A stretch of DNA of 64,000 nt from Rallus limicola (taxonomy: Eukaryota > Chordata > Aves > Gruiformes > Rallidae). Positions 26,108 through 36,457 of this stretch are shown here, in pieces. Every line of letters starts with the position of its first letter. Within the stretch, counting starts at the first letter, position 1. The translations under genes were made by a program, and so were the position numbers. The notes under the pieces were generated by a model. The model had not been told where the DNA came from. It saw only the letters and a list, made by a program, of their open reading frames with translations, and searched no databases. The DNA lies in NCBI GenBank assembly GCA_022605955.1, contig JAKCOZ010000040.1:2232001-2296000 (forward strand), read 5' to 3'.

Positions 26108-26289
26108 CAGTGATCTTCAACCGGTGGCCATAGCCCCCACTGGTCCCAGGATAAGCAGTGGGTGAAGGATATCTAAGGAAAACCTTGGTAGGTAGAGGTC
26201 AGGTCTCTGCTGGCATTTCAGATGTGGGGAGGGCAAAGAGGGACAAGTTTGAAATAAAAGGAAGTGAAAACCATGTTGCAGAACCACTG
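26108..26289. mobile_element. hAT/Charlie-like MITE, degraded
   Basis: The block begins with CAGTGATCTTCAACC and ends with GCAGAACCACTG, whose reverse complement starts CAGTGGTTCT. These are imperfect terminal inverted repeats of the hAT-Charlie type, giving a 182-bp element without coding capacity. The 8-bp flanks (AGTTGGAG and GACAAGAG) agree in only three bases, so a target duplication is not convincing and the copy is old. Confidence 0.5.
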
Positions 26290-26481
26290 GACAAGAGAGG
26301 GTTGAGCAGCCCTGGTCGAGGGGCATGTTTGGCACCTAGATCTGAGTTCCCTGTCCTGCAGCAGAGGAGGGATGGATGTTTCTGCAGCCAGCACATACTC
26401 ATGAACTGCCTCTTCCAATTGTCTGTGAGGGGTGAATTTATCTCCATTTGAGACACATGACTTTTGGATGCTATCCCCTAC

Positions 26482-26703
26482 CTCCTCTCCAGGCTGAACA
26501 CCCCCAGCTCCCTCAGCTGCTCCTCAGAGGATTTGCCCTCCAGCCCCTTCCCCAGCCTGGTTGCCCTTCTCTGGACTCACTCCAGGACCTCAATGTCCTT
26601 CTGATGCTGATGAGCCCAGAACTGGACCCAGCACTTGAGGTGCAGCCTCAGCAGTGCCCAGTCCAGGGACACAATCACCTCCCCAGACCTGCTGGCCACA
26701 CTA
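26482..26703 (-). mobile_element. CR1 LINE internal fragment next to WNT3 exon 3
   Basis: Minus-oriented piece of the CR1 ORF2 3' end (CTCTCCAGGCTGAACACCCC, CTCAGCTGCTCCTCAGAGG, CTGGACTCACTCCAGGACC, GACCTGCTGGCCACACT). It lacks the 3' tail. Its right edge is about 60 bp from the exon 3 acceptor. Confidence 0.88.
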
Positions 26704-26763
26704 TTTAATACATTTTTGATACAAACCTTGACTGACAAGCCCCCGGCCTGTGTTTCTTTGCAG

Positions 26764-27029
26764 CCACGCGAGAGTCGGCCTTCGTCCACGCCATCGCCTC
26801 CGCAGGGGTGGCCTTCGCCGTAACCCGCTCCTGCGCCGAGGGCACATCCACCATCTGTGGCTGTGACTCCCACCACAAAGGGCCTCCAGGAGACGGCTGG
26901 AAATGGGGGGGGTGCAGTGAGGATGCCGACTTCGGCGTGTTGGTGTCCCGGGAGTTTGCAGATGCCCGAGAGAACAGGCCAGATGCCCGGTCAGCCATGA
27001 ACAGACACAACAATGAGGCCGGCAGGACG
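26764..27029 (+). CDS. WNT3: WNT3 exon 3
   Basis: This 266-nt exon has an acceptor TTGCAG at 26758-26763 and a donor ACG|GTGAGT at 27029/27030. Joined to exon 2 it continues without a frame break and gives residues 108-196. It carries the conserved run AFAVTRSCAEG, the CGCDSHHKG motif and the WKWGGCSED segment, all part of the N-terminal alpha-helical Wnt domain that holds the palmitoleate hairpin. Two substitutions against remembered human WNT3 are seen (E to D in the GPPGxGW stretch, K to R before HNNEAGRT). The exon sits only about 60 bp downstream of a minus-strand CR1 fragment. Confidence 0.97.
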
Positions 27030-28178
27030 GTGAGTACTCCAAGGGTCCAGCACTGGTCATCCATGGAGGGCCCAGTCTGGCTCCCCCCATGTAATGGGAG
27101 CACAGAAACACCTGGGATAGAGCTTTCTAGGATTATTTCCCAGGGCAAAGCGTTTCCACTCTCTCCAAACAGATGGGTGTGGGTTAAGGAGATCTAAACC
27201 ATGCCTTGCTTCCACCACAAACATCTCCCAAGGCAGCATGTAGAAACCCAGCTCCACTGCCCAAGACCCAGGTCAACGAGGAAAACGACTTTCCTCCCAA
27301 GCTACTCCTTCCTCCGTGCTCCCCATTGTAACCTTGTCCCACCCAGTGACTTGTGAGACCAGATGATCGTTGTCGGTCCCTTCCCACTGAAACATTCTGT
27401 TCGTGCTGTCAGTAGGTTCCCAGGCCACTGCCTGCTCTGAGCCCTTTGCAAACCCAGTGTGCTTTAACCATGTCCCAGCGAGACCCTTCCAGCAAACACC
27501 AGGCACCACTTTTCCATTCCACAGCACCTGGAGGTGGAACAGCGCAGGCTTGAGCCTCTAACTTGTGTTAACAGCTGACAGCTGCTGTAAAAAAACCCCA
27601 AATTCTAATAATTTAACAAAAATCAGTGATCCTTTTGCTCCACACAGGGGAGGTTTCTGGGGGAGGAAGAGCATGATGCCTTCAGATTCACAATTCCGTT
27701 CGTTTTCTAGTACAAACTGTCAGACTCGGGGCATAAAATGAAAGGTTGTTGTCCCAAAGCTGGGCCAAGGGGGTCAGTCCCCACCTACACATGTCAGAGA
27801 CATCCTCCAGCCCTCACCTTTCTTTCTGGGCTCTGATTGTTCCCAGACATGTGATGGGGAGGGCCCCACTGGAAGGATCAGACTTTGAGATTGGATTAGA
27901 TTAGATTAGGTTATGGGATTGGATGGATGATCAGAGCATCTGCCCAACTCAGTCACACTCTTCTAGTGTGTCGTCTGTCTCCACCTAGAGATGTTTTCTG
28001 CCACACACCCAAGCTCCCATGCAAAACCCAAGCCTGTGCCACGCAGCACCCAAGCCTTTGCCTTCCAGACCAAGTGAGATCAGACGTTTCAACCCAGGTA
28101 GCAAAGGCAGGTGACTGAAAGCAAACACTGGGTGTCATAAGTCACTGGTAACCACCTTGTCTTCTCTCCCCTGGACAG
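27030..28178 (+). other. WNT3: WNT3 intron 3
   Basis: A short intron of 1,149 bp with GTGAGT at the start and a CCTGGACAG acceptor. It holds a weak plus-strand CR1-tail-like stretch (about 27357-27405) and a short GATTA-type repeat near 27893-27910. Otherwise it is unremarkable. Confidence 0.92.
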
Positions 28179-28658
28179 ACCATCCTGGATCACATGCACC
28201 TGAAGTGTAAGTGCCACGGTCTCTCAGGAAGCTGTGAGGTGAAGACCTGCTGGTGGGCCCAGCCTGATTTCCGGGCCATCGGTGACTACCTGAAGGATAA
28301 ATACGACAGCGCCTCTGAGATGGTGGTTGAGAAGCACCGGGAATCTCGGGGGTGGGTAGAAACTCTTAGGGCCAAGTACGCTCTTTTCAAGCCACCAACG
28401 GAGCGGGATCTGGTCTACTATGAGAACTCCCCCAATTTCTGTGAGCCCAACCCAGAGACAGGCTCTTTTGGGACGAGGGACAGAACGTGCAACGTCACCT
28501 CCCACGGCATCGACGGCTGCGACCTGCTGTGCTGTGGTCGTGGCCACAACACCAGGACTGAGAAACGGAAGGAGAAGTGTCACTGCATCTTCCACTGGTG
28601 CTGCTATGTGAGCTGCCAGGAGTGCATACGTGTCTATGATGTCCACACCTGCAAGTAA
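28179..28658 (+). CDS. WNT3: WNT3 exon 4 with stop codon
   Basis: The last coding exon has an acceptor GGACAG at 28173-28178, starts in phase 0 and has 159 codons plus TAA at 28656-28658. It holds the CHGLSGSC hairpin. Its first SGSC serine is residue 212, the serine palmitoleoylated by Porcupine and needed for secretion and Frizzled binding. The second sequon CNVTS places N301. The cysteine-rich C-terminal domain with the CCGRGHNT motif and the terminal YDVHTCK ending are complete. With exons 2 and 3 this makes 328 residues, which plus 27 from exon 1 gives 355, the length of human WNT3. Three conservative changes from human are visible (F to Y, S to A, I to V). The C+G content and codon use are those of an ordinary constrained exon, and there is no break. 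Confidence 0.98.
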   Translation, partial: TILDHMHLKCKCHGLSGSCEVKTCWWAQPDFRAIGDYLKDKYDSASEMVVEKHRESRGWVETLRAKYALFKPPTERDLVYYENSPNFCEPNPETGSFGTRDRTCNVTSHGIDGCDLLCCGRGHNTRTEKRKEKCHCIFHWCCYVSCQECIRVYDVHTCK

Positions 28659-30890
28659 ATGTAGGCAGGTCTCCAGCTGATGGGAGGTTGCTCCAGAGCA
28701 GGGCTAAGGCATCCATCAACCCTGTGATCAGTCCCTATGTGGTGGCCTCACGCTTCAGAGGATGCATAAAAACATCCTCATGCCCTTGGTCAGAGCAGAC
28801 ACCCTCACACAGCCAGCACCAGTGAGAAGGCTCACGGTATCTCACCCACACGAGGTGGTCCCAGGCCAGACCTGGCACTGCAGACATGTTAGATCCCTGA
28901 CCTGCTGACTTTTCTTGGGCTGTTTGGCATGACAGACTGTCTGGGGACAGGCGAGGGCAGCACAGGTCCCAGTGAGGCACAGCCACACCAGTCTGTGTGC
29001 TGCTACACACAGAGCTTTCAGCTCCATCCTCCTCTATAGGTCTGGACCACAGAGATGCCAATACAGGGCTTTGGGTGCAAATGCATTCTGTGCAGTGAAA
29101 GCCAAGCAAGTGCAGGTGCCGCTGCTGGCACAGCTGTCCTGGGCTCAGTAGATGTGTTGAGGAGGAGGAAAGAAGCCAACCCGCCCCCCACCCCGTCCCC
29201 TACCAGCCAGGCTCCTTCCTTCCTGCTCTGAGATGATGTTGGAGACACACATGGGTCTGAGCACACAGCGGAGACTTTTATGGCCAGTCCCTCACCTCCC
29301 CTGTGCCCCCTCTGCTCCACATGGCCCTGCATCATCCTCTGTGATCCCTCTGAGGAGGACAGAGGGAAACCAGAGCTGATCCTCTGGCATTTGGCCCCAG
29401 GAAAGAGCAGACCAGACGTGGTGAGGCTGCCACCTCTTACAGGGCTGCCACCTCCCTGCTGTGCCCAGAGAGGTCTCGTGATCAGGATTGGGGTAGATCC
29501 ACCCAGTTGAAGCACCTACTGACTAAGCATTCCCTAACACGACCTCAGAGCCCAGAGCAAGCTCAGAGCATCTAGCTGGGGACAGGACACCCACCAGAGA
29601 GCTGCTACAGCCACTGCTGCACCAGGAACCAGTGAAGCCTTGGCAAGGTGGAATCTGTCCAAGCTGCCTCGTCAACCTTCCCCTGGTTTAAACCAGTTCA
29701 TCCAGTAAGAGAGGCAAGGGCAGGCGGGGAAGGGAGACCTTCACCTGAGAGCATGATCTCAGGCAGAGCCCGTCCTTCCCAGAGGAGTTCTTGAGGCACC
29801 AGCAGTTTGCCCCTGAGGGGTCACGTCAAGCACGGAGGCTCCGTGCCATGGGCAGGGCTGTGGGTCCCAGGCGCGGCCGCGTGCAGCCCGTGGCCGTCTC
29901 GCTGCCGAAGAACGAGGACTGGTCCCTCCAGCTGCTCCCCAGGCCACATCCCCCTTTGTGACCACACGCCCCCTCCTCTTGGGCTGAACATTTTCATGGC
30001 CCGTTGACCCTTGACACGAGAGAGAAATACTCTCTCTGTGCTGGTGGGCTCCTCTACAGATGATGAGGACCCATAACCACGTTCCAATACAGCTTCTCAC
30101 ACCCCAGTGATGTAACCTAGGAATATTTCTGAAGCATTAAAGCTGTGTCTCCTACATCACTGGCCTCTCTGAGGGCAAAAGCAGTACATGGTGCTGCAAG
30201 GAGCAATAAAACAGGTGGAGGAGCCCTCGTCAAACCGAGCACAGAACACAGCCCTGGCACTCAAACCCACGGCTGGAATCGGAGCAGCATCCTCAATCCC
30301 TCCTCTGCAGAGCACAATGGGGAGCTGGATTCATGCAGCTGGAGAAGCCTTTGCTTGCTGAAAACTAAAGATCACAGGAGAGCTCCGAGACACCTCCCCG
30401 ACCCAGAAATAAGCTGTCTTCTGATATGCATTCTATTTAAAATATATATTAAATTCTGTGTCTGGAAAGCCTCTAAGTACCTGACTTTCAGCAAAATCCC
30501 CTTTTTTCTTGGTTTTGTTTTTTTTTGGTTTTTTTTGTTTTGTTTTTTAATCAAGAAAAGGTATTTAATATTAAATAGAACATTTATTGCCTTGTAATTA
30601 TTTTACTGTAGCCAGGTATTCTAGCACTGAATGGAAGATCTTTTTTCCATCAATCTGCTGTATCCAAAGTTTTGTATAAAGTTGTAGAGGTCGATTTTTT
30701 TTTTATTTTATATCCAGAAAATTTCTCTTTTTATAAGCATTATTTATTACACAATGTATATACTTGAGTTAACTAAGATTATATATTATATAAATATATA
30801 TATTTGGAGAAAAATATATTTCAACTTGCTTTTTTTTTTTTGTTTTTTTTTTGTGGTACATCATTAAAGAAAAGGTAAAAACCTGGAAAT
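28659..30890 (+). other. WNT3: WNT3 3' untranslated region
   Basis: No coding signal follows the TAA at 28656. The first part is GC-moderate and includes a CpG-dense patch near 29865-29890. From about 30420 the sequence turns strongly AT-rich, with T runs and TATATA stretches, as is typical of a distal vertebrate 3'UTR, and it reaches an ATTAAA hexamer at 30863-30868. No repeat interrupts this stretch; the first CR1 begins at 30949, just beyond the inferred end. The exact cleavage site is an estimate, and shorter isoforms are possible. Confidence 0.75.
30863..30868 (+). terminator. WNT3: WNT3 poly(A) signal ATTAAA
   Basis: This is a common variant hexamer at the end of the AT-rich tract, preceded by T runs. 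Cleavage would fall about 15-25 bases downstream, before the CR1 at 30949. Confidence 0.6.
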
Positions 30891-30948
30891 ATGCACTTGC
30901 CATCTTGTGTGGTTTGCCTCTGAAGGTCCTTTAAATCGTGCTGAAGGA

Positions 30949-31576
30949 CATAGAATCACAGTCACAGGGGTTGGAAGGGGCCTCCAGAGCTCATCAGGTC
31001 CAACCCCCTGCCAAAGCAGGGTCCCCAGGACAGGGCACACAGGGCGGTGTCCAGACGGGGCTGGAATCTCTCCAGAGATGGAGACTCCACACCCCCCTGG
31101 GCAGCCTGGCCCAGGGCTCCCTCACCCTCACTGGGGAAAAGTTCTGCCCCAGCTTGGGCTGGAACTTCCTCTGCTCTAACTTGCAGCCATTGCCCCTTGT
31201 CTTGTCCCCACAGACACTGACAAGGGGCTGCCCATGTCCCCTGCATCCCACCCTTCATATAGTGAGAACCATTCATCAGGTCCCCCCTTAGTCTTCTTCT
31301 CTGCAGGCTGAACAGCCCCAGCTCCCTCAGCCTTTCCTCACAGGGGAAATGCTCCAGGCCCTTCAGCATCTCCCTGTCCCTCCTCTGGACTCTCTCCAGG
31401 AGATCCCTGTCCTTTTGATCCCAGGGAGCCCAGCACTGGACACAACACTCCAGCTGGGGCCTGACCAGGGCAGAGCAGAGGGGGAGGATCCCCTCCTGTC
31501 ACCTGCTGCCCACACTCCTCCTGATGCCCCCAGGATCCCATTGGCTCCCAGGACCCTCTGGCTCCTTGCACACCGC
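30949..31576 (-). mobile_element. CR1 LINE fragment between WNT3 and NSF
   Basis: Minus-oriented CR1 with 3' tail at 30949 (ATAGAATCACAGTCACAGG), then GGTTGGAAGGGGCCTCCAGA, CAAAGCAGGGTCCCCAGGAC and the ORF2 end region CTGCAGGCTGAACAGCCCC, up to the CTCCTTGCACAC block. The subfamily matches 63721-63917 and 39078-39876. Confidence 0.92.
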
Positions 31577-32735
31577 AACAGGCAGATGGATGCTGAAGGA
31601 TGATGGTGAAATGTAGCAAATATGGGAGATTTTAGAGCGGAGCTGAGGTTTTTGTAGAGTGAGGGTCATCCTGCAGCATGCATATAGCAGGGGGTTCCTG
31701 GGTTAAACAGGGTGTAGGCTCTGTGTTCTCCTGCCACCCAAGTCCTCACAGGCTGGCACAGAGTTACCTGTGATGGCTTGGACAGACCAATGTCTTTCTC
31801 ATCTACAAACATCTTCTCCTCTCCATGAATAACTTGGTGGGTGATCCTGCAGCATCTCCCACACATTAATAAGGCTTTTAAGCACAGGGAATTTTCCAGA
31901 GCTCTGGCCTCAAACACACCTGTCTGAAAGGAAACAACAGATTAATCCTTCAGGGCTCCTCCAGCAACCCCAATTTACAGAGCTATCCCCATTCACCTTC
32001 TTGCAGGGTGCTGCCCAAACACCGTGCTGCGTGGGCACAAAGGGTGCCTGGCCCCACTGCACAGCCCTGCGATGGGACCATGTGCTCCTGCTGGTGCCAT
32101 CTCCTGTGGGGTGCCAGGAGTGATGCCTGCAGAGCCACCACACCACCACCACCACCTGGGGATAAGCACCCAGGGAACTGAGAAGTCCCCATGGAGCAGT
32201 TGGAGCTCAGCAGCTCTATGAGCAGAAGCCATTGCACTGTCTGCCCACCATCCCAAGCCTTTCCCCACCATGCTCCATCCCCCAGACCCCTCCTTGACAC
32301 TTCCATCCCATTGGGTTAATAACTCTGCTTGTGAGGCAGTCTAAAAGGTTCAAGAAAAAGCAGCTGCAGGGTAAGGAAGGGAGAATTGGGCTCATTAAAG
32401 CAGTGGAGTTCTCACTCTAAAGTTGCTCTGGCCCAGGCAGGGTGTCATGGAGAAAACGTGGTGGGAAGGGGTGCCAGGAGTCATTGCCTTCTGGCATCTG
32501 CAGGAACCACCTTGGATGGATGGCTGGGGCGGGTGGGATGTCACACCCAGCACACACACACACATTCCCCAGCACAGCAAGGCCCAGAAAACTCTGGAAA
32601 GGGCTGGACCAGAGGTCTCTCAGCCGACTCCTTTAAGGCCACCCATGGTCAGGCTATCCAGGCTGGGGCTGTAGTCAATCCATCTCTCTATACACACCCC
32701 CCTCTGACTACCACCAGAGACACAGATGGCTCCCA
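31577..32735. other. Intergenic stretch between WNT3 and NSF 3' ends
   Basis: Unique sequence apart from a short CA repeat near 32549-32564 and a CCACCACCA run near 32138-32155. I see no gene here. Confidence 0.6.
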
Positions 32736-32744
32736 GCTCATCAC

Positions 32745-34199
32745 AAGTAGTTGTGCTTTTTATTGAATCCATTGAATGTGCAATTTCACCAGATATTTAT
32801 TCAGCAATATAGCTCTGGACAAAGACACAATACAATTTACATCATTTGCTCTGAAATATAAGTTAAGGTGTGCTGCTGTCACTGGGACTAGCAGAGGAGC
32901 AAAGAAAAAGGAACAAATAAATTCACAAGATCATACACAAAATGAGAGGGAATAATAACCACTGGGACTCAGGATGTCATCACAATACAACAGCACTGCC
33001 AAAAGAAACCAGAGTGGAGTGACTAAAATCCTCCAACTGCTGTAAGTGTGCACTAAGGACCTACAGTACCTTCACCTTTGGGCCTGAAGGAACGTGAAGC
33101 ACCCTCCTTCCCTGGGAACACCGCTTTGGGTACAAGCTGCTAGCCCTTAGCAGCGTGTCTTGTCAAGTTTAGGAAGCTACACTGACTAAGATCTCATAAA
33201 TGGCTTTGATTTCATGCCCCACCAAATTGAGGTATGTTCCATGAACCTTATTAAACGTGTGGAGCCAAGGATCCAGAGGGGAGTAGCCTCATGCAGTCAT
33301 CATCAACAGCATCTCGCTGACGTGAGGTGACTGTTGGGAAAGGACCAGGGAGCAAAGTTTGATACATTCCTTTATTTTAGTGCAAAACCATGGCAAAAAC
33401 CCCACATCTTGTGCACCTGCAGAGCTTGGTTTCCTCTCTATCCTGAAGAGGGAGTTTCAACCTTTGGTAACATGGCAGAAAAAGAGGATGCAATGAGGCT
33501 GGCCACTGCCAAAGCTGCTGCCTACACTGCACTCATGAAGAGCTTCCAGGCTGGCATCAGCATCTCTGAAACTGTTCCTCAATTAATGAGCAGCTTTGAT
33601 GCCTTAAATACTGGCTTTGGAAGTTTCCTCTACCCTGATCAATGTACTTCCCTGCCTTCCTCCAGTCCCTAATGCCACTAGCCAGCTTCTCTCATCAGGC
33701 TATGAAATACCTGGCTATCAAAGAGCAGGGATTAGCATCTGGGTGAGTCTGGAGCTGCTGTGGGCCCTGGCTTTGGGCTATCAGCCTGGCTCGGTGCTCA
33801 GCGAGGCGCGGGATGCCCTAAGGAAGCAGTCAGACTGGGGTAACACAGAGCAGTACTTCAGTACATCTTCACCACAGCCTGTCAGGTTTTATTAGGAATG
33901 AGGACTTCTTTCCTATCACAGGATGCTGGACACAAGTGAGCATTAGCTTCAGAACCTACAGGACGTTTCCCCTCATGCTAAGATGAAATGAGAAGGCAGC
34001 CTCGCCTGCACAGAGACAGAAGCACAGTGTTCCAGGAGACACTTCCACATGACATCAGTAAAGACAAAGAATAAAGATACTGTATTGCACTAAACATGCA
34101 GATTCCACATTGGGTTCTTGGAAACAGGGGAGCATTTCACTTTGTCCAGCGTGTTGAACACAGAAGAGTAAAGATCCCAGTGGATATTCTCCAGGTTGG
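32745..34199 (-). other. NSF: Probable NSF 3' untranslated region
   Basis: A repeat-free stretch between the tentative last coding exon and an AATAAA at 32759-32764 on the minus strand, with the AT-moderate composition of a 3'UTR. Its start depends on the uncertain terminal exon. A plus-strand open frame (33334-33672) overlaps it and is discussed separately. Confidence 0.45.
32759..32764 (-). terminator. NSF: NSF poly(A) signal AATAAA
   Basis: The minus strand reads CAATAAAAAG here. It is about 1.4 kb downstream of the tentative NSF terminal exon, and a cleavage site around 32735-32745 would fit. It is the best terminator candidate between the last verified NSF exon and WNT3. Confidence 0.5.
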
Positions 34200-34242
34200 T
34201 CACTTTTCCAGCTGTTGATCTTGCACTTGGTCCACCTTCAGT
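34200..34242 (-). CDS. NSF: Tentative NSF terminal coding exon
   Basis: A good pyrimidine-rich acceptor (TTTCTTCTCTAG on the minus strand, ending at 34243) would add one base to complete the split Thr codon, then 13 codons and TGA at 34200-34202. The resulting tail does not resemble the usual short acidic end of NSF (SPLDFD in mammals), which I looked for and did not find in 32745-34850. The tail could be a bird variant, an alternative last exon, or a wrong acceptor. Confidence 0.25.
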
Positions 34243-34850
34243 CTAGAGAAGAAACTCTTGCAAAAGAAGCCAAATCCATCAAGAAAGCATGCACATGGAC
34301 AACAGCATTAAGCACACACTGGAACCCACTCACATGTAGCCAGGATAGATACTGTTGTGAGTTTCCCCAGCACAGGTACTGCCCTACATGTATTAGAAAG
34401 TCATTTTCTAGGAGATGCCACTGTCAAGACTGAGCTCAACTACTCCCTGTGACACCTACAGGGGAAAGAGTAGGACATCCTTCTCTCAGACAAGAGAAAC
34501 ACAAGAAATCAAAGTTCCAGATTTTAGATAAACAGCTGGATTATAACTCTAGCAGAATCTCTTCCAAGTTACTTCAGTTACAGAAAGCTAGTTGCAGTCT
34601 GATAGCTCGTTTACATTTTTAAAGTCATGGGTAAATTAAGAAAAGCACAGAATTCAGGCATGCAGGTTCTCAAGAAGCCTTCAAGATCTCCCCCCTCCCA
34701 AAACAACAGGCATATAGCTGTAAGAACTGATCTGACACACAGTTCTGGAAGTACAGGAGGGGCCAACCATGAGGTCAGACACACTGAGCTGCAGGCTCCC
34801 CCCAGAGAAACACTTGTTTCTAAACAAGGCTTTAAAGTAAAAGTACTTAC

Positions 34851-34906
34851 GTTCCTTCTTCTCTCAGAAGAGCCAGGAATTTTTTCACTCTGTACTCAGG
34901 ATCCAT
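34851..34906 (-). CDS. NSF: NSF exon (D2 C-terminal helix, residues 720-737)
   Basis: A 56-nt exon with acceptor GTGTTTAG at 34907-34908 and donor AAC|GTAAGT at 34851/34850. It encodes MDPEYRVKKFLALLREEG plus two bases of the next codon, equal to human residues 720-737 with one R to K change. The two-base phase matches the need for a further exon. Reading into the intron gives Thr and then an immediate TAA. Confidence 0.93.
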
Positions 34907-34937
34907 CTAAACACAAAACCAAACAGGTCTCCATTAA

Positions 34938-35170
34938 TGTGTGTGGTGGTTTCACCCTGGCTGGAGGCCAGATGCCACCCAAAGCAATCTGCTAAGTGGG
35001 ACAGGAAGAAAGTGGGGTCACAAAGACAGTGGGAGCTGTGTGTGTGCTTTGCCTGTGCATTGGGCTGGTCAGAGATCAGCCTGGGTGTCTGGATGTTCTG
35101 CAGCAAAGTCCTGCAGAGGCAGCACTGCTCCAAGAGAAAAGGCTGGTCAGCACAAGCTTAGCAGTTCATG
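34938..35170. repeat. LTR-like repeat end close to an NSF acceptor
   Basis: Opens with GTGTGTGGTGGTTTCACCC, CTGGCTGGAGGCCAGATGCC and ACCCAAAGC, the start of a repeat type related to the blocks at 12632 and 55428. After about 35000 the similarity becomes hard to follow and the right edge is a guess. It lies 32 bp from the acceptor of the exon at 34851-34906. Confidence 0.45.
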
Positions 35171-36299
35171 TAGCTAGGAGATGAGGAGATGAGCCAGTGG
35201 GACACACACAGAGGTATTCAGATGGCAACCCACACAGTGACATCATCCCACACTGCCAATTCCAGCCAGGCTCAGTGAAAGCCAGGACCCCTCTGTGTCT
35301 ATCTGCAACCTTCCAGAGCTGGGGCAGCAAATCAGACAGTCAGGGGCAGAAGGGACCAAAGATATCCTTGATTTTCCTCTGTCTTCATTGCCCCCTTGTT
35401 GTAGTTTTGCATGGCAAGATTCTGGTGGAGCTGGGGGGCTGCAGGGGGGCTTCTGCAAGAAGCAGCTGGAAGCTTCCCCCAGGCCTGACAGAGCAAACAC
35501 CAGGTGACTCAAGGCTGAACTTCTTGTTGACCAAGGCTGAGCCCATCAGCAATGGTCACAGCACATCTGGGAATCACTGGGAAGAGGAAAAAAAACCTGC
35601 AAGCAGCCACTTTGTGCCCCCAGAGAAGAGAGTGAGAAGGTGTCAGAGACTCTACAGGCACCAGTGAAGAAGGGGATAAGTAAGGGGGATAAGTCCTGAC
35701 CAGTTTACTTCAGAGAAACAGATACCACCTGTACAGGGAGCTGGATGAAGCACCCACAGTGAGTCCTGGACAAATAAACAGTAGCTGAAACCCCAAATTA
35801 CATGGACAGGCAAAGCAAGCAAGGAACCAGAGCTGCCAGAGGCCAGGCTTAACCAAGAAGAGTTACCAGCACACACTCTCAAGCTTCAGGCTGCCCTCAA
35901 AAGAAAGGTATTTAAGGGAAAGGACATTTGATTCTTGACCATGAGCAGAAAAGTGCCTCTGAGAGGGATCCCTGGCTTCCTCAGAAGCCACACAGTATTT
36001 CTGTAGATGCTGGCAGCAAAAAAAGTCTGCTTCTGAAAGGACTTCTTCTGTGGAGTTACTCAGAGTGGCAGCCCACCAAGTGCTCAGATTTGATTCTCCT
36101 CTATGGCCCAAACTCACAGATTCTCCATGAGAAAGTTAGAAGAGTTGGGCAAACAAACTGCCAGGAAGTGGGCTTGGCTGACAAAAGTCCAAGCCCCAAA
36201 CTTCATCTTCCTGTTGGAGCTGGAAAGGCCTGGTTCCCATCAGATGATGATGCTGAAGAGGGTGGTGAGAGGTCTGTTACCATCTACACACAGGCTTTC

Positions 36300-36457
36300 T
36301 GAAGGTGGTGGAGGTCCCATCCCTGGAGACATTCAGGGTCAGGGTTGATGGGGCTCTGAGTGACCTGCTCTAGTGAAGATGTCCCTGCTCACTGCAGGGT
36401 TGGACTAGATGGGCTCTGAAGGTCCCTGCCAACCTAAAGCATTCTGTGACTCTAGGA
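36300..36457 (+). mobile_element. CR1 LINE 3' fragment
   Basis: Plus-oriented. GGTGGTGGAGGTCCCATCCC, GGTTGATGGGGCTCTGAGTG and GGTTGGACTAGATGGGCTC lead into a worn CATTCTGTGACTCTA tail. Confidence 0.8.

Larger units (their letters stand above)
20309..26763 (+). other. WNT3: WNT3 intron 2
   Basis: The intron lies between two verified splice junctions. It contains a poly-C run (21193-21203), an AT-rich unique block with TCF/LEF-type ATCAAAG words (about 22400-23530), a CpG- and purine-rich block (about 24950-25760), a CCA-type repeat (25665-25702), a hAT-like MITE (26108-26289) and a CR1 fragment (26482-26703). No exon is required here because exons 2 and 3 join in frame. Confidence 0.9.

Noticed and set aside
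27357..27405. CR1 tail in WNT3 intron 3
   Set aside because: Only a weak resemblance (GGTCCCTTCCCACTGAAAC and ATTCTGTT). Too short to list as an element with confidence.
28224..28646. 140-codon minus-strand frame opposite WNT3 exon 4
   Set aside because: Shadow of the conserved WNT3 coding sequence.
32549..32564. CA microsatellite as a notable feature
   Set aside because: Only a few units long. Ordinary simple sequence.
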